Shown: positions 53,999 to 64,000 of the stretch, one piece after another
How positions within the stretch are numbered: the first letter of the stretch is position 1
Layout of the letters: the number at the start of each line of letters is the position of its first letter
Assembly: GCA_914767885.1 (NCBI GenBank)
Contig: CAJZBQ010000058.1
Span: 817,501-881,500, forward strand
DNA: 64,000 bases
DNA from: Blepharisma stoltei
Lineage: Eukaryota; Ciliophora; Heterotrichea; Heterotrichida; Blepharismidae
Direction of reading: 5' to 3'
Translations under genes and position numbers: made by a program
Notes under the pieces: generated by a model
Told to the model about the DNA's origin: nothing
Database searches by the model: none
Seen by the model: only the letters and a program-made list of their open reading frames with translations

Positions 53999-56026
53999 TT
54001 ACCTGCATATCAAGCATTTCATTGATTTTATTTGCATCATTATTGCATGCTTGTCTTCTTCTTCAACCTGGAATTCCACCAATGTTTTTTCAAAAAGATC
54101 TGAATAAGCATTAAATTCGTTTTCATTTATTCCTCTATTTAAATGAGACCCTCTTACTTTTCTTCTAAATTCCAAACTTACATTTCCATTAAAAATTTTG
54201 AACATCCCAGTCACTATCATTTCAAAATTGTCTAAATTGCAGTTTTTAAAGTAAGAATAAAGCTGCTCGCTGCCTAAAACTTTATTATAAAGTGACAGAA
54301 TAAAATTATTCCAAAATTGGTCTCCTCCGTATTTTTCGACTAAATTTTGTCTTTTAAGCTTGGCGACATGAGCATTTAAGGTCATTTCGTCAAAATTTTC
54401 AATAATTCCGGAAAAATGTTTTTGGGTCATATGGTGGCACTTGTCGTCCCATAGGGATTCTGAGATTTGCAGGCGTTTTTTGCCAACTGGAGTATTTGGA
54501 AGAGGGGTCATATCGTTTAATTGTGTATAAGAGGAGCTGCTGAGGTAGTTGTGAGGGCTTTCGGTTTGGATGAAATTTGTGGAGGATGCTCTTAGGAGCT
54601 TTTTACTTGAGATTATTTGGTCGACTTTTTGGTTAACCTCAGCGCATCTTTGAAGCAGCTCTTTTTCATCAGTTATGCGTGGTCTTTCTTTAATGGTGTT
54701 TGATGGCTTTAATTTGACGGAAACTGTTTTTTGCCTTTTTATTATATCCTTTGGTGGCTCTTCAGATTTAATTTCTTCATCTTCAAAATTTGATACTTTC
54801 TTATGGCATATAAGTGATCTGCTTCTCCTCGGCTTATTTATCCTTGGCATTATTATTTTTTTCTTTTCAATTTCATCTGCCAAATATTCCTTACAATCCA
54901 GCAAAAACCAATTATTGTTTCTATTTTGAAGAAAATCCAGCACAATAGCTTTTAGACTATTCTGGAATATTTCATTATTTAAAAACTGTACAATTTGATT
55001 GACCATATTTTCTATCTCTGGGATTTTCACTAAACTTTCTATTGCATAGCAGCTTTCTGAGTCTTTTGTAGTTACTATAAATTCTTTATAAGTGCCTTCT
55101 CCAATAATTTTTGATAGTTCTTCAGTAAGACTGCATTGTTTAGTCTCCCTCGAAAATATTCCAGGAGAAGCGGCTCGATTTATTCCTAAATCTTGTTTAG
55201 GGAGTTCTGAAAATGAAGCATTTTTTAAATTTTTATTTTTTATCGGAGTTTTTGCAACTTTATAAGGATTATTGACTGATTGGGATGAAGGTAGCATCAT
55301 ATCTCTGTACTTAAATTCCGATAAATTAGTCGAAGAAATTGATCTTTTATGCACAAGTTTTTGCTGCTTTGGGGAAATTTTTTTCAATTTCTTTTCTTTT
55401 TTGGCTTTATTTACGATGTTGAAATATTTATTTTTTAGACCTTGTCGCCATAAAACTCTTGTAAAAGAAATTGTGCTTGACCGCCCTTGGATAAATTGCT
55501 GCATAAACGCATTAGTTTCGGATGGATTTCATATTTTTAAAGCACTGTCAATTGTAAATACCGCTACTGTATCTTGGCCAGGACTTTTAAAACAGAATAG
55601 TGGGCAGTCAGAATCCTTTTTTTCTTGTGTCAGATTAAAAAAGTCTTCACTTGTGCAGGGCTTTGAGTGTATTTTTCCATCCTTTTTTGTACGAATAATG
55701 CATGAGGTTTCTTCGAGCTTAATCAGAGTAGTTGGAACACTGGCGTTAATATTGACTTTATTTGAAAATTTTGCGAGTAAAGAAAATAAGTTGAGCCTTG
55801 GGCTGAATTCAGACTTTGGCAGCAAGTTGTTTAGTTTAGATATATAGCAATTTTGGCTGCTATCAGGACATAGCTTGTTACCAAAGTTTGAGCCTCTTAA
55901 GCCAGTTTTTTTAGAAAAGTCATGAATAAAATTAATTATATCTTCCCTTATATGAGTAATCTCATCTCTCTCAATTGTGTTTTGGTGATAGTCCTTAAGA
56001 TGCTGAAGGATTATTGGTACTTCCAT
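53999..56026 (-). CDS. modular protein with truncated-globin-like C-terminus, copy C (intact)
   Basis: 675 residues, free of introns and IESs; best reference copy. About 1-190: MEVPIILQHLKDYHQNT, VPTTLIKLEETSCIIRTKKD, PCTSEDFFNLTQEKK, CPLFCFKSPGQDTVAVF, then FTRVLWRQGLKNKYFNIVN. About 290-365: EFIVTTKDSESCYAIESLVK, EIENMVNQIVQFLNN, AIVLDFLQNRNNNWFLLDCK. About 365-530: basic/Ser linker. About 540-675: globin-like, LVEKYGGDQFWNNFILSLYN, MFKIFNGNVSLEFRRKVRGS with the following His, ending SMKCLICR. YGG-FW-LY (helix A/B), Phe-Gly and the His at F8 follow group I truncated haemoglobins. Confidence 0.78.
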
Positions 56027-56282
56027 TATTTATTTACTGACTTTTAGATCAATAAATCATAAGACCTTATCACTTTTAATTTTAGGCTAATTCATATGAG
56101 AGCTTATTATAAATTACTATCCTGAGCCTTATTGTATATTCCTAAGATCTATGATCAATCAATCCACATATTTATTGGTTCAGTTTTATTTTTCTGCAGT
56201 CTCAATAATGAGATTATTTTTCTAATCAGAAATAATTCTAAATGCAAATTTTTAGTTTTTATATAATTAAATAATATGTTTG

Positions 56283-56420
56283 CAAGAATAGCCTACTAAG
56301 GAGCATTTTTTGGTTTGCCATTCTAAATTTGGTGAGCCAGAAAATATTTCATGCCAACGAATTTGGCAAGCCAGCTATTGTCCGGCCAACCAAAAAATGC
56401 TTCTTATGGGCTATTCTTGG
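56283..56420. mobile_element. MITE family 5, ~138 bp
   Basis: Inverted ends CAAGAATAGCCTACTAAGGA and TTCTTATGGGCTATTCTTGG, continuing into GCATTTTTTGGTT and its complement. Lies between copies C and D. No coding potential; only one copy seen here. Confidence 0.7.
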
Positions 56421-56453
56421 TAAATAAGTATAGAATTTTTCAGTTTTATAAAG

Positions 56454-59187
56454 TTATTTGCATATTAAACACTTCATGGATTTGATTTGTGACATAATCA
56501 TTTGCCGATCGTCCTCCTCAATATGGAATTCTTTTAGAGTGCTTTCAAAAATGTTAGAGTAGGAGTCAAATTCTTTTTCACAAATTTTTAAATTTTGATG
56601 GGCAGATCTTACTGTTCTTCTGAATTCTAGAGTAGCATTTCCATTGAAAACTTTAAGCATGCCTCTGATAATCATATTTAAGCTTGAAGTGCTAAAATAC
56701 TTGCACAAAGATTCATTTTCTATTACTTTTTTGTATAGTGACATAATAAATTGATTCCAAAACTCGTCTCCTCCATAGTGGTGTATTAAATCTTTTCTTT
56801 TGACTTTGATTAATTCGCATTGGACTTTCATCTCATCTAAATTATTATTAGTCTCTAATAGATGCCTTTGAGCATGGTCATTTACTTTATGGAATAATAA
56901 AGTATTCTTACTCCCCTTTCCTTCCATGAGCGATAAAAAAAAAAATTATGTTTTTTCAGTAAAAATAGGGATTTTTCCAATGACTTTGTTCTCTCAGGGA
57001 ACTAGCATTTTCTATGTTTGGCTTTTGTTTAAAAATTGGACAAGATATTAAAAATTCATCGTTACGGTTCATATCTTTTTGGGTACAGGTCCAATGATTG
57101 ACCTTGATAGTTTGAATTTCACATAAATACATTTGGTCGAAAATTGGTTAAAACTTTTTAATAGTAAGACATTTGACGAAATAAAACGTTGAATTTCAAC
57201 CAAATTTACTGTGATGAGATGCACACTATCTAAAATACACTGTCATCTGACATAGAGCTATCTTTTTGGATTTTATCCAAATAAGTGCATGTATTCTGAT
57301 TGAATCTCATTTGATAAGCTTTAATGCTTTCTTCTTTAAAATTTACTTTATTGAGATGTCTAGCCGGCTTTAGACTAGTTAAATAATCAATTTTTTGGCT
57401 TAGCTTATTGCATCTTTCAAATAAATCTTGTTCACTACTGGTTGATAATATAAAAATGGCGTCGTCGAGAAAATTCCTCGCTGAGGAATTTTCTTTCCTT
57501 TGGCAATTTTATTATTATAGGGTTCAGTTTTCCCGGTGAGGCCTTATCCAGCTATATCAGGTAAGCAACGGGGAGGAGTGTACAGCCTCCTAGCCTGATC
57601 CTTGGATGTTTGGTGGACAGAGGGTTTTACTGCTTGACACTCCCGAGGAGGGAGATCCAGGCGGCAAAACGCACAGAAGTCAAGTTTTGAGCGAGGTAAC
57701 TCAGCCCGTGAGATCCAGCAGCCAATTGGCCGACGTTTGCTTAGGATAGTCAGTCGGCCCGATAAAAAGGGTGACGTCGGAAATGCCCAGCGACGTCACC
57801 AGTTGGTTTCTACTGGGTGAGTCCTTGTAGTTTTGTTAAATCACCCTGCGGAACTGGAGTAACACGTTAAATACTCTAAGTAATGTTAATATTAATGTTC
57901 ACTACTGGCTTCTATTGTTCGATTTAGGTTAAAATTCTTCTTCATTTTGAAAGGTAGAGTTGCTGTAGTAGGAGTTTTACATCTTATTGACTCCAAAGGT
58001 ATTATATTTTGGATGCCTTCTGATAGTGATCTTTTATTGCGCGGAGGAGAAAGAATTTTTGGTTCTGATTCACTATTTAAACTATCTATTGGAGAACTAC
58101 TCTGAGTTGAGTATTCTTTGCAGTCTAAAAATACTCATTTTCCATTCTTATTGTAAATAAAGTCTGCTACAAGATATTTTAATTTTTCATCTTTGCAAAA
58201 ATGGTTATTTAAAAAAGTTACAATCTGATTGATCATATCATCGATTTCTGGAATTTCAGACTTGTTCTCTGTTACTATATATTCTTCTTGTGATTTGGTG
58301 CTCACAATATAAGTGATAGGCATTTTGCAAGGAGATAATGATTTAGATCTATTTTCAGCTATTTTTTCACAAGATCATTTATTTTCATTCATAATAGCAC
58401 TGGAGGAGCGGATATCTTTTTTTCTATTTTTTTGAGCTATACAGAATTGGGTATTATGAGATTTTTTAGTTTTAGGTATCATATGAGAATATCTGAATTT
58501 TGAAAAATGGTTAGTTTTACCTATATTATTGCTAGATGCTTGAGAAATCTTTGGCTTGCTTTCAACCAATCTTGTGTTTTGTATTGATTTACTTGCTATG
58601 CAAAAATATTTATTCTCATTTCCATCCCTTCAAAGAACTCTAGTTATAGATGGGACAATTGAATAGCCATTTATAAATTTTTGCACTAAAATTGGTTCAT
58701 TTCTTGCCTTTTTCCAAGCATTTTCTGCAGCCTCTATGGAATAAAATAGCTGAATATCTTTAAGTGGAGACTTAATACAAAAAAGTGGATTTTTTTCCTG
58801 GGTATTATTTTGATTAATTGAAAAAAAATCCTTTTCATGGCAGTTTCTAGCATAAATACGCCCATTTTTCTTTGTTTGTATAATATTGTTGATCCCACTT
58901 TTGTTGTCTTTTATCATACTGGTAGGTATGTTTATATAAAACTTCCCTAAGTTAGAGTATAACAGAAATAAGCTATAAATATCAAGGTGGCTTTCTTTAG
59001 AACGTGACAGCATCAAATTAATGGTAGCAGAAGAAGAAAGATCATTGAAATCTTTGAAAGAGCTGTTGAGACAAGATTTAAATTGATTAAAGTGTGAAGG
59101 ATTTTGAATACTAGAAGGAATTTTGCTTAGCTTTTCTAACTTTACAGACTTTTTTGAGGTGATAGGAGAGGATAATGAAGGGTCCAT
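56454..59187 (-). CDS. modular protein with truncated-globin-like C-terminus, copy D
   Basis: About 642 codons after removing a retroposon (467 bp) and a composite insert (about 338-341 bp). N-terminal module: INIPTSMIKDNKSGINNIIQ, NCHEKDFFSINQ, NPLFCIKSP, ITRVLWRDGNENKYF. Central module: YIVTENKSEIPEIDDMINQI and LVADFIYNKNGKWVFLDCKE. C-terminal: LIHHYGGDEFWNQFIMSLYK, MLKVFNGNATLEFRRTVRSA followed by the His, closing SMKCLICK. More diverged in its first 100 residues than the others. Confidence 0.7.
56895..57235. mobile_element. composite MITE insert in copy D (IES)
   Basis: Left part (about 56909-56997) is an end of a family 1 MITE; right part (about 57158-57232) is a family 4 element with GATAGTGTGCATCTCATC. 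Cutting TA 56895 (or 56898) to TA 57236 joins SSMSDDSV to the HKVNDHAQRHLL stretch in frame. Confidence 0.65.
57436..57902. mobile_element. GC-rich retroposon-like insert in copy D (IES)
   Basis: Flanked by a perfect 13-bp direct repeat, TGTTCACTACTGG (57429-57441 and 57896-57908). Removing TA 57436 to TA 57903 restores RTIEASSEQDLFERCNKL in frame. Sequence is unrelated to the 48.7-kb element at a glance but of similar size and GC content. It contains GTGACGTCGG/CGACGTCAC inverted motifs. Confidence 0.82.
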
Positions 59188-59265
59188 TATTTGCAGTAAT
59201 TTTATATATTATAAGTAAATTAATTAATTCAATAACTTCAGCTTCTATAACCCAAATAAAATTGA

Positions 59266-59773
59266 GAGAGAGAGATTAGTTAGAGAGGTTAAGCGGGGAT
59301 TCTTTCAGCCCCTAGCCAGTCGGACTTCAGCTTCGTGCTTCATGTGGCACTAAGCACTAAAGCCACCTAACGCCCTTTTCTGTCGACGTCATCAAAAATG
59401 GTGACGTCGACATCTTTCGGGGAGACTCACCCGAACCTGCTTGGGCCAAAATTTTCAGCAAAGGACTCTCTTAACCCCTGGTAGTGCTCAGGGTATGAGG
59501 GAAACGTCCAAAGCCTCCTTCTGGAACTACCTCCGCCATTTACAGGCAGCATAATGCTCCTCCAGAAGTGCCTGATTGGCATTGCGCCGTCGGTCTTCTC
59601 GTCTGTGGGTCGAGGGGAGGCCCAGTCAGCCCAAGCCGCCTCCCACCCCGGAAAAGTCGCCTTCATCCAACTCCGTGGCCCTCTGAGGCCGAGATTTTTG
59701 TGCTCAGCCTCAGAATCTGGTTTCTTTTTCTTCTGTTGGGACAATGGACATTCGCCCAATGATGGCGAAATTT
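59266..59773. mobile_element. GC-rich SINE-like element, intergenic
   Basis: Flanked by AAATAAAATTGA (59254-59265 and 59774-59785), a 12-bp duplication. Body holds (GA)n at the left and TGTCGACGTCATC / GGTGACGTCGACA inverted motifs, echoing the 57.4-kb element. ORFs on both strands inside it look spurious. Confidence 0.7.
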
Positions 59774-59785
59774 AAATAAAATTGA

Positions 59786-60193
59786 AGATAATATGCTTTT
59801 ATAGCAATGGCTTTTGATTAAAGGTTATAAAATCTTAATTCTTAAAATATGAAAAATGTTTAAAGTTTTTAAGAAAGAAAAAGAGTAAATGCCTGATAAT
59901 AAGAAATAGTCTTTAGAGTATTTTCACAAAAATTTCGGTAATTTTTTAATTTTAATAAGCAGTAAAGAGTTTTAGGGAAAAAGATATTATGAAAAATAAT
60001 CTCTTTTTCAAAATTTCGCTTTTAAATAAGCTTTATTTGACAAGAATTAATTTATTCTAACATTTTTTAGGAATATATAATCTTTTAGGAAAATCTAGAG
60101 AAAATTTAAGGCTATAAAATGTGATAATATTCATGATAATTTAAAAATATTAAAAAATTATTAATAAAAATTATAGATTAATTTCCACATAAA
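59786..60193. other. AT-rich spacer, nothing recognised
   Basis: Extremely AT-rich 3' flank of copy E on the minus strand; no repeat or gene seen. Confidence 0.4.
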
Positions 60194-63100
60194 TTATCTT
60201 GCAATAAGCCCTTTCATCGATTTTAATTGGACTATAATCAAGTCTCTATCCTCTTCAGACACATTAAAATCCATCATATTTCCAATAAAAATTTCAGCAA
60301 AAAGGTTAAACTCGCTTTCTGCAATTTTAAGTTTTAAATTCAAATGAACTGCTCTAATCTTCCTTCTAAACTCGAGATTTACATTCCCAGAAAAAAATCT
60401 AAACATTCCTTTAATAATTTTTTCAAAATTTTCCAAACTTGTAGCTTTAAAATGCTTATTAAGAATTTCATTTGCTAGAACTTTTTGATATAAAGACAAT
60501 AAAAAATGGTTCCAAAAATCTATTCCACCATATTTTTCAACCAAATTTACTTGTCTATATTTCGATACCCTTGCGCATGTAACCATTTCGTCGAAGTTGT
60601 TAACTATATTTACGAAATGTTTTCTAACGTGAGAATAGCTGGGTTCTTTCCAAAGAATATTATTTCTTGTTTCTTGATTAGGATTTTTATTTGCTCTTAA
60701 AAGAGAATTGAATTGAGAGCTACCAAAAGCTTTATTGCTAATGGACCCACTCTCTTTTAAGCTGAATTTTTTGATGCGTATAAATTGGCTCACTTTTATG
60801 GCTTCTGACTCTTCCCTCTTTAAATTGGAACAAAAAATTTTTGTTCCAAATAAGAGGGTTAAGAAAATTTTGAATAAAAATAAATTTCAAAAATTTATCG
60901 AATTAGATTAATAAATTTGTTTAAATAAATGTTATTTACTTTTTATCCTTTAAAAAAAAGCAAGATATAACTAAATTTTCATTATTAATAATATTAATTG
61001 ATATCGAAACTATTTACACAAAAATTATTATTTTTATTGATAACAAAAAAAAATTAGAAAAATTTATCGATCAAAGTGTTAATTTTGGGTAAATAAGTTG
61101 CTATTTATATTTTATTCTTTAAAATAAAGCAAAAATAAGTAAATTTAAATTTTTGTAAAGAATTCGCATTGAATTTATATCAAAATTACTTAAATAAAAA
61201 TTTTAAATTTTTTAAAAATATAGCAATTAAGTATAAATTTTTATTTAAAAAAGATACATTTATACTCTCTTCTTTAAACTAGAGCAAGAATAACTAAATT
61301 TTTAATTTTAGTTAAGAGGAAACATTTAACTTATATCAACACTTTTTACATAAAAATTATGATTTTTATATATAAAATTTTATATTATAAAATTGGGATT
61401 TTGTTCGAATTTAAAGGGAGACTAATTTACCCAAAAAAAGAATTTTTACCTATTTTGTTCCAATTTAAAGGGGGGAGTGAGAATTTTTTAACTGATTTTA
61501 AATCTTGAAAGTCTTCGCTTAGGTTAATATTAAATAATGACTTGCCATTTTTCTTTTTCAAAGATGAGCTTCTTTTGGATTGCATTGTTTGGACATCATT
61601 CATGTTTGAATTATGTTCACTTTCTCCAACAAAATGTCCTTCGTCTGGCATCTGCAGTGTACTGAAAGATTGTGATTTTTTTATTCCTAGCATTTGCTTT
61701 TTAACTTTCCTTCTATCTGGGCACAAATTTGGACTTATTTCAATTGAATGCTCTCTGTAATCCAATATAATCCAATCCTTTTTATAGTCTTGCATAAAAT
61801 CAATCACAATTCCTTTAAGCTGATTTTGATTATTAAAAACAAAAGTATTTAAAAAAATTACGATTTTATTCATAATTTTTTCAATTTCTGGGATACTTCT
61901 GTAGCTTTCAGTTGCAAAGCAGCTTTCAGGATTCTTGGTAATTACAAAATAATGCTTAGTTTCCTCCTCTTTAAATACTTTGGACAGTATGCTTGTTTGC
62001 GCCAATAGCTCATTGTTGAAAATATCTATACTGATTGCTCGATGATGGCGCTCAATTCGCAGCCTTACTTACTTACTTAAAATTTATAACGCTTAACGTC
62101 CACTACGGTGTAGACAACGCCCAGGTCTGCCGCTCGCCTTTCGCCGCATCGAGCCCACAGGTCTCTGAGGACGACCTGCTTCGATCACCTGGGTGCACCT
62201 TGGGTGAGTGTTCCGGCTTCGACGGCTCATGGATGAGTTACTTGCTTGGGCATGGGTTGCTTTTAACGAAAACCCAAAAAATGGATTTTCTGGTCAGCTG
62301 TCGGCAAAAAGGAAAAAGACGTAGCCTGGGACGTAACGCCCAGTTTCACGCTAGGGAGTTGCCCGATTGGTCCAAAGGAATTTGCTGAGCTTCCCCTTTC
62401 CAATGCAGTGCCCTCCTTCCCCACGAGGAAAAATCCACCCCTGAGATTAGACTTGGGCTAGGCTCTGAACACACCAGAATTCTTACCTAGCATTGCTGTC
62501 CATCTCTGAAATGTTAAACCTTGCTGGATATAATTAAATATGAGTCGAGGCTGTATGGCCGGGAGGCCATGCCGAGAGGAAGACGCCGTGTGGAACCTTT
62601 TTTGACTCGTGGGAGTGATGATTCTCTACGTGTTTAAAAAGTGCTCCACACGTGGAACCCATTTCCCATGTGGACCCTTAAAAGACGTTGCCCGATGATG
62701 GTGCATTGAGCGCCGTCATCGGACAAATTCTATATATCAGTTTCTTCATCTGATTTTATTATTTTCAAGTCTTTATTATGCGGAAGACAAGTTAAAGAAT
62801 GTGATCGGAAATTCCTAATTTTCGGAATATTTATTGGCTTAGTGCCAATGGATGGAAGCTGGCTTGATCTTTGATTTATCTTGTGATATGGAACATCAAG
62901 GGTATCAGATTTATTTCTTATATCTGAAAATTCTTGCCAGCTGCAATAGCTCCTTTGCTCTTTAAATTCATATTCAGAAGAATCTGGCTGTAAGAAATCT
63001 TGGGAGATTTTTGGTAAATTTCGATTTTTTACCTGGTATTTATTTTTATTATTAATAATAAAATATTTGCTTTTCATATTTTTTCTCCACAATAATCTCA

Positions 63101-63656
63101 AAATTGTAGCCGGATTTGATTGATTTTTTATAAAATATTGAATAAAAGAGCCATATTCTGCTTTTTCTCAGGCTGAAATTGCATCCCCGAGAGAAAATAA
63201 AGCTTTAGTGCATTGATTCTTTTGCTTTAAGCAGAAAACAGGGAAATTTTCATTTATCCCTTCAAAAATGCCAAAAAATTCTTGATCATCAGATTTCTTT
63301 GAGCACACAAATCCACGATCATCTGTATAAATTAAATATGGTTTCATATCTAAGTCATTTATTTTTAGGAGAGTTGTTGGAATATTAATTTTGCACTTTA
63401 AATCACCAGCGTGAGCTGCGAGCAGTCAATAAAAATCCAGTTTATCTTGCGTTTTTGGAAAGAAGTTATTTATCCTGTTGATGTACTCATTATGAGCCAA
63501 TTCAGGGATTCTTGACTTCTGTTTAATTCCACGCAAAAGCCCTTTTTGAAAGGACTCAAGTATAAGATTGCCGAGGTCTTCTTGATATTTGGATATTTCT
63601 TTCAAAAAATGCTCGTTTTTTAGCTCTTTTAGAATTGCTGGAATTTCCATCTTCAT
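60194..63656 (-). CDS. modular protein with truncated-globin-like C-terminus, copy E
   Basis: About 683-685 codons after removing inserts of 706 bp and about 702-708 bp. Start MKMEIPAILKELKNEHF. N-terminal: INIPTTLLKINDLDMKPYLI, SDDQEFFGIFE, PVFCLKQ, ILRLLWRKNMKSKYFIINN. Central: YFVITKNPESCFATESYRSI and GIVIDFMQDYKKDWIILDYR. C-terminal: LVEKYGGIDFWNHFLLSLYQ, MFRFFSGNVNLEFRRKIRAV followed by His, ending SMKGLIAR, so the CLIC tail is lost. Carries the largest inserts of the family. Confidence 0.72.
60797..61498. mobile_element. MITE family 6 (CTTTAAATTGGAAC ends) in copy E
   Basis: Inverted ends with TTCCCTCTTTAAATTGGAAC at the left and the complement of CTCCCCCCTTTAAATTGGAA at the right; internal copies of the motif form a hairpin at about 60812-60850. 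Two TA pairs give in-frame excision (60797/61499 = 702 bp, or 60781/61489 = 708 bp), so exact ends are open. Joins DLK to VSQFIRIKKFSL or equivalent. Confidence 0.75.
62027..62732. mobile_element. TIR element carrying a SINE copy, in copy E (IES)
   Basis: Ends carry CGATGATGGCGCTCAAT (62040-62056) and its near-complement (62705-62721; one mismatch). Between them, about 62073-62585, is a copy of the retroposon seen at 3.9 and 48.7 kb (ATAACGCTTAACGTCC start, GGATATAATTAAATATGAGT near the end). TA 62027 to TA 62733 removal joins DEETDI to DIFNNELLAQTS in frame. Confidence 0.82.
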
Positions 63657-64000
63657 ATCAGATAATTTGTGAATTAATGGATAGTTAGGAATTTAGAGAA
63701 TGGATATCTAAATTTTCAGATTTTTGTAAAAACCATGAAATGCAAATTATTTATTTTAGAGAATAAGCTATTAGTTTTCTTCTATTATGAGCAAAATTTT
63801 ATTTTATTAAAATTTATTATGATCTGCGAATATTAAGCGTGTGGTAGATAACTGACCTCATCCTTATCCTGGCGCTTTCGAAAATAATTTCTAAAATAGA
63901 AGCCATATTTTGAAAGACAGATGAGTCTTATGATTTAGCCGCTCTTAAATAGAGTTGAGGTGAAAAATTATTTTTATTATAATTAAATTAATTATATAAT
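63657..64000. other. upstream flank of copy E, nothing recognised
   Basis: AT-rich; probably holds copy E's promoter. No further family member is seen before the window ends. Confidence 0.4.

Noticed and set aside
59427-59775. 110-codon minus-strand ORF and plus-strand ORFs
   Set aside because: All fall within a TSD-flanked GC-rich element with no protein similarity recognised.
62035-62388. 117-codon plus-strand ORF at 62.0 kb
   Set aside because: It runs through the TIR and retroposon inside globin-like gene E and is absent from the related copy at 48.7 kb.

Overview
The window looks like nuclear germline DNA of a heterotrich ciliate of the Blepharisma type. Four sequence signs support this. 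(1) UGA is read as Trp: in-frame TGA sits at invariant Trp positions (HHCPW of a DHHC enzyme, MORN repeats, an NDPK domain, the FW of globin-like domains), while TAA and TAG act as stops. (2) Several genes carry introns of exactly 15 nt (GT...AG), for example GTATTGCAAACTTAG in NME7. (3) Conserved genes are interrupted by AT-rich, MITE or retroposon inserts that disappear in frame when cut between two TA dinucleotides, as internal eliminated sequences (IESs) do. (4) Intergenic DNA is AT-rich and gene families are ciliate-like. The species assignment is inference.

Layout. 1-15.4 kb: end of an MFS transporter, a possible reverse-transcriptase relic, a large WD40-ankyrin-channel gene with three IESs, a patatin-like protein lacking its catalytic Ser, a coiled-coil protein, a DYRK kinase, NME7 and a Cys-rich protein. 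15.4-26.9 kb: repeat-rich accessory DNA (nested SINE-like elements, MITEs, a long-inverted-repeat element) around a small family of tandem membrane-protein genes in several states of decay. 26.9-35.5 kb: two paralogous genes of unknown function in opposite orientation, two frameshifted pseudogene-like loci and PRP31 interrupted by a MITE. 36.5-47.2 kb: compact housekeeping and regulatory block: DHHC acyltransferase, cyclic-nucleotide-binding protein, TBC1D23-like TBC-rhodanese protein, CAF1/POP2 deadenylase, a coiled-coil protein and a MORN-phosphatase fusion. 48.2-63.7 kb: five tandem minus-strand paralogues (A-E) of a long modular protein ending in a truncated-haemoglobin-like domain; this is the most novel-looking locus.

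For the conserved genes, the coding length becomes an exact multiple of three once the 15-nt introns and TA-bounded inserts are subtracted, and the protein alignment to the known family becomes continuous. The inserts are of several kinds: short unique AT-rich IESs (38-201 bp), TIR/MITE elements (at least five families), and GC-rich SINE-like retroposons with 10-17 bp target-site duplications that happen to contain a TA. One IES lies inside a 15-nt intron.
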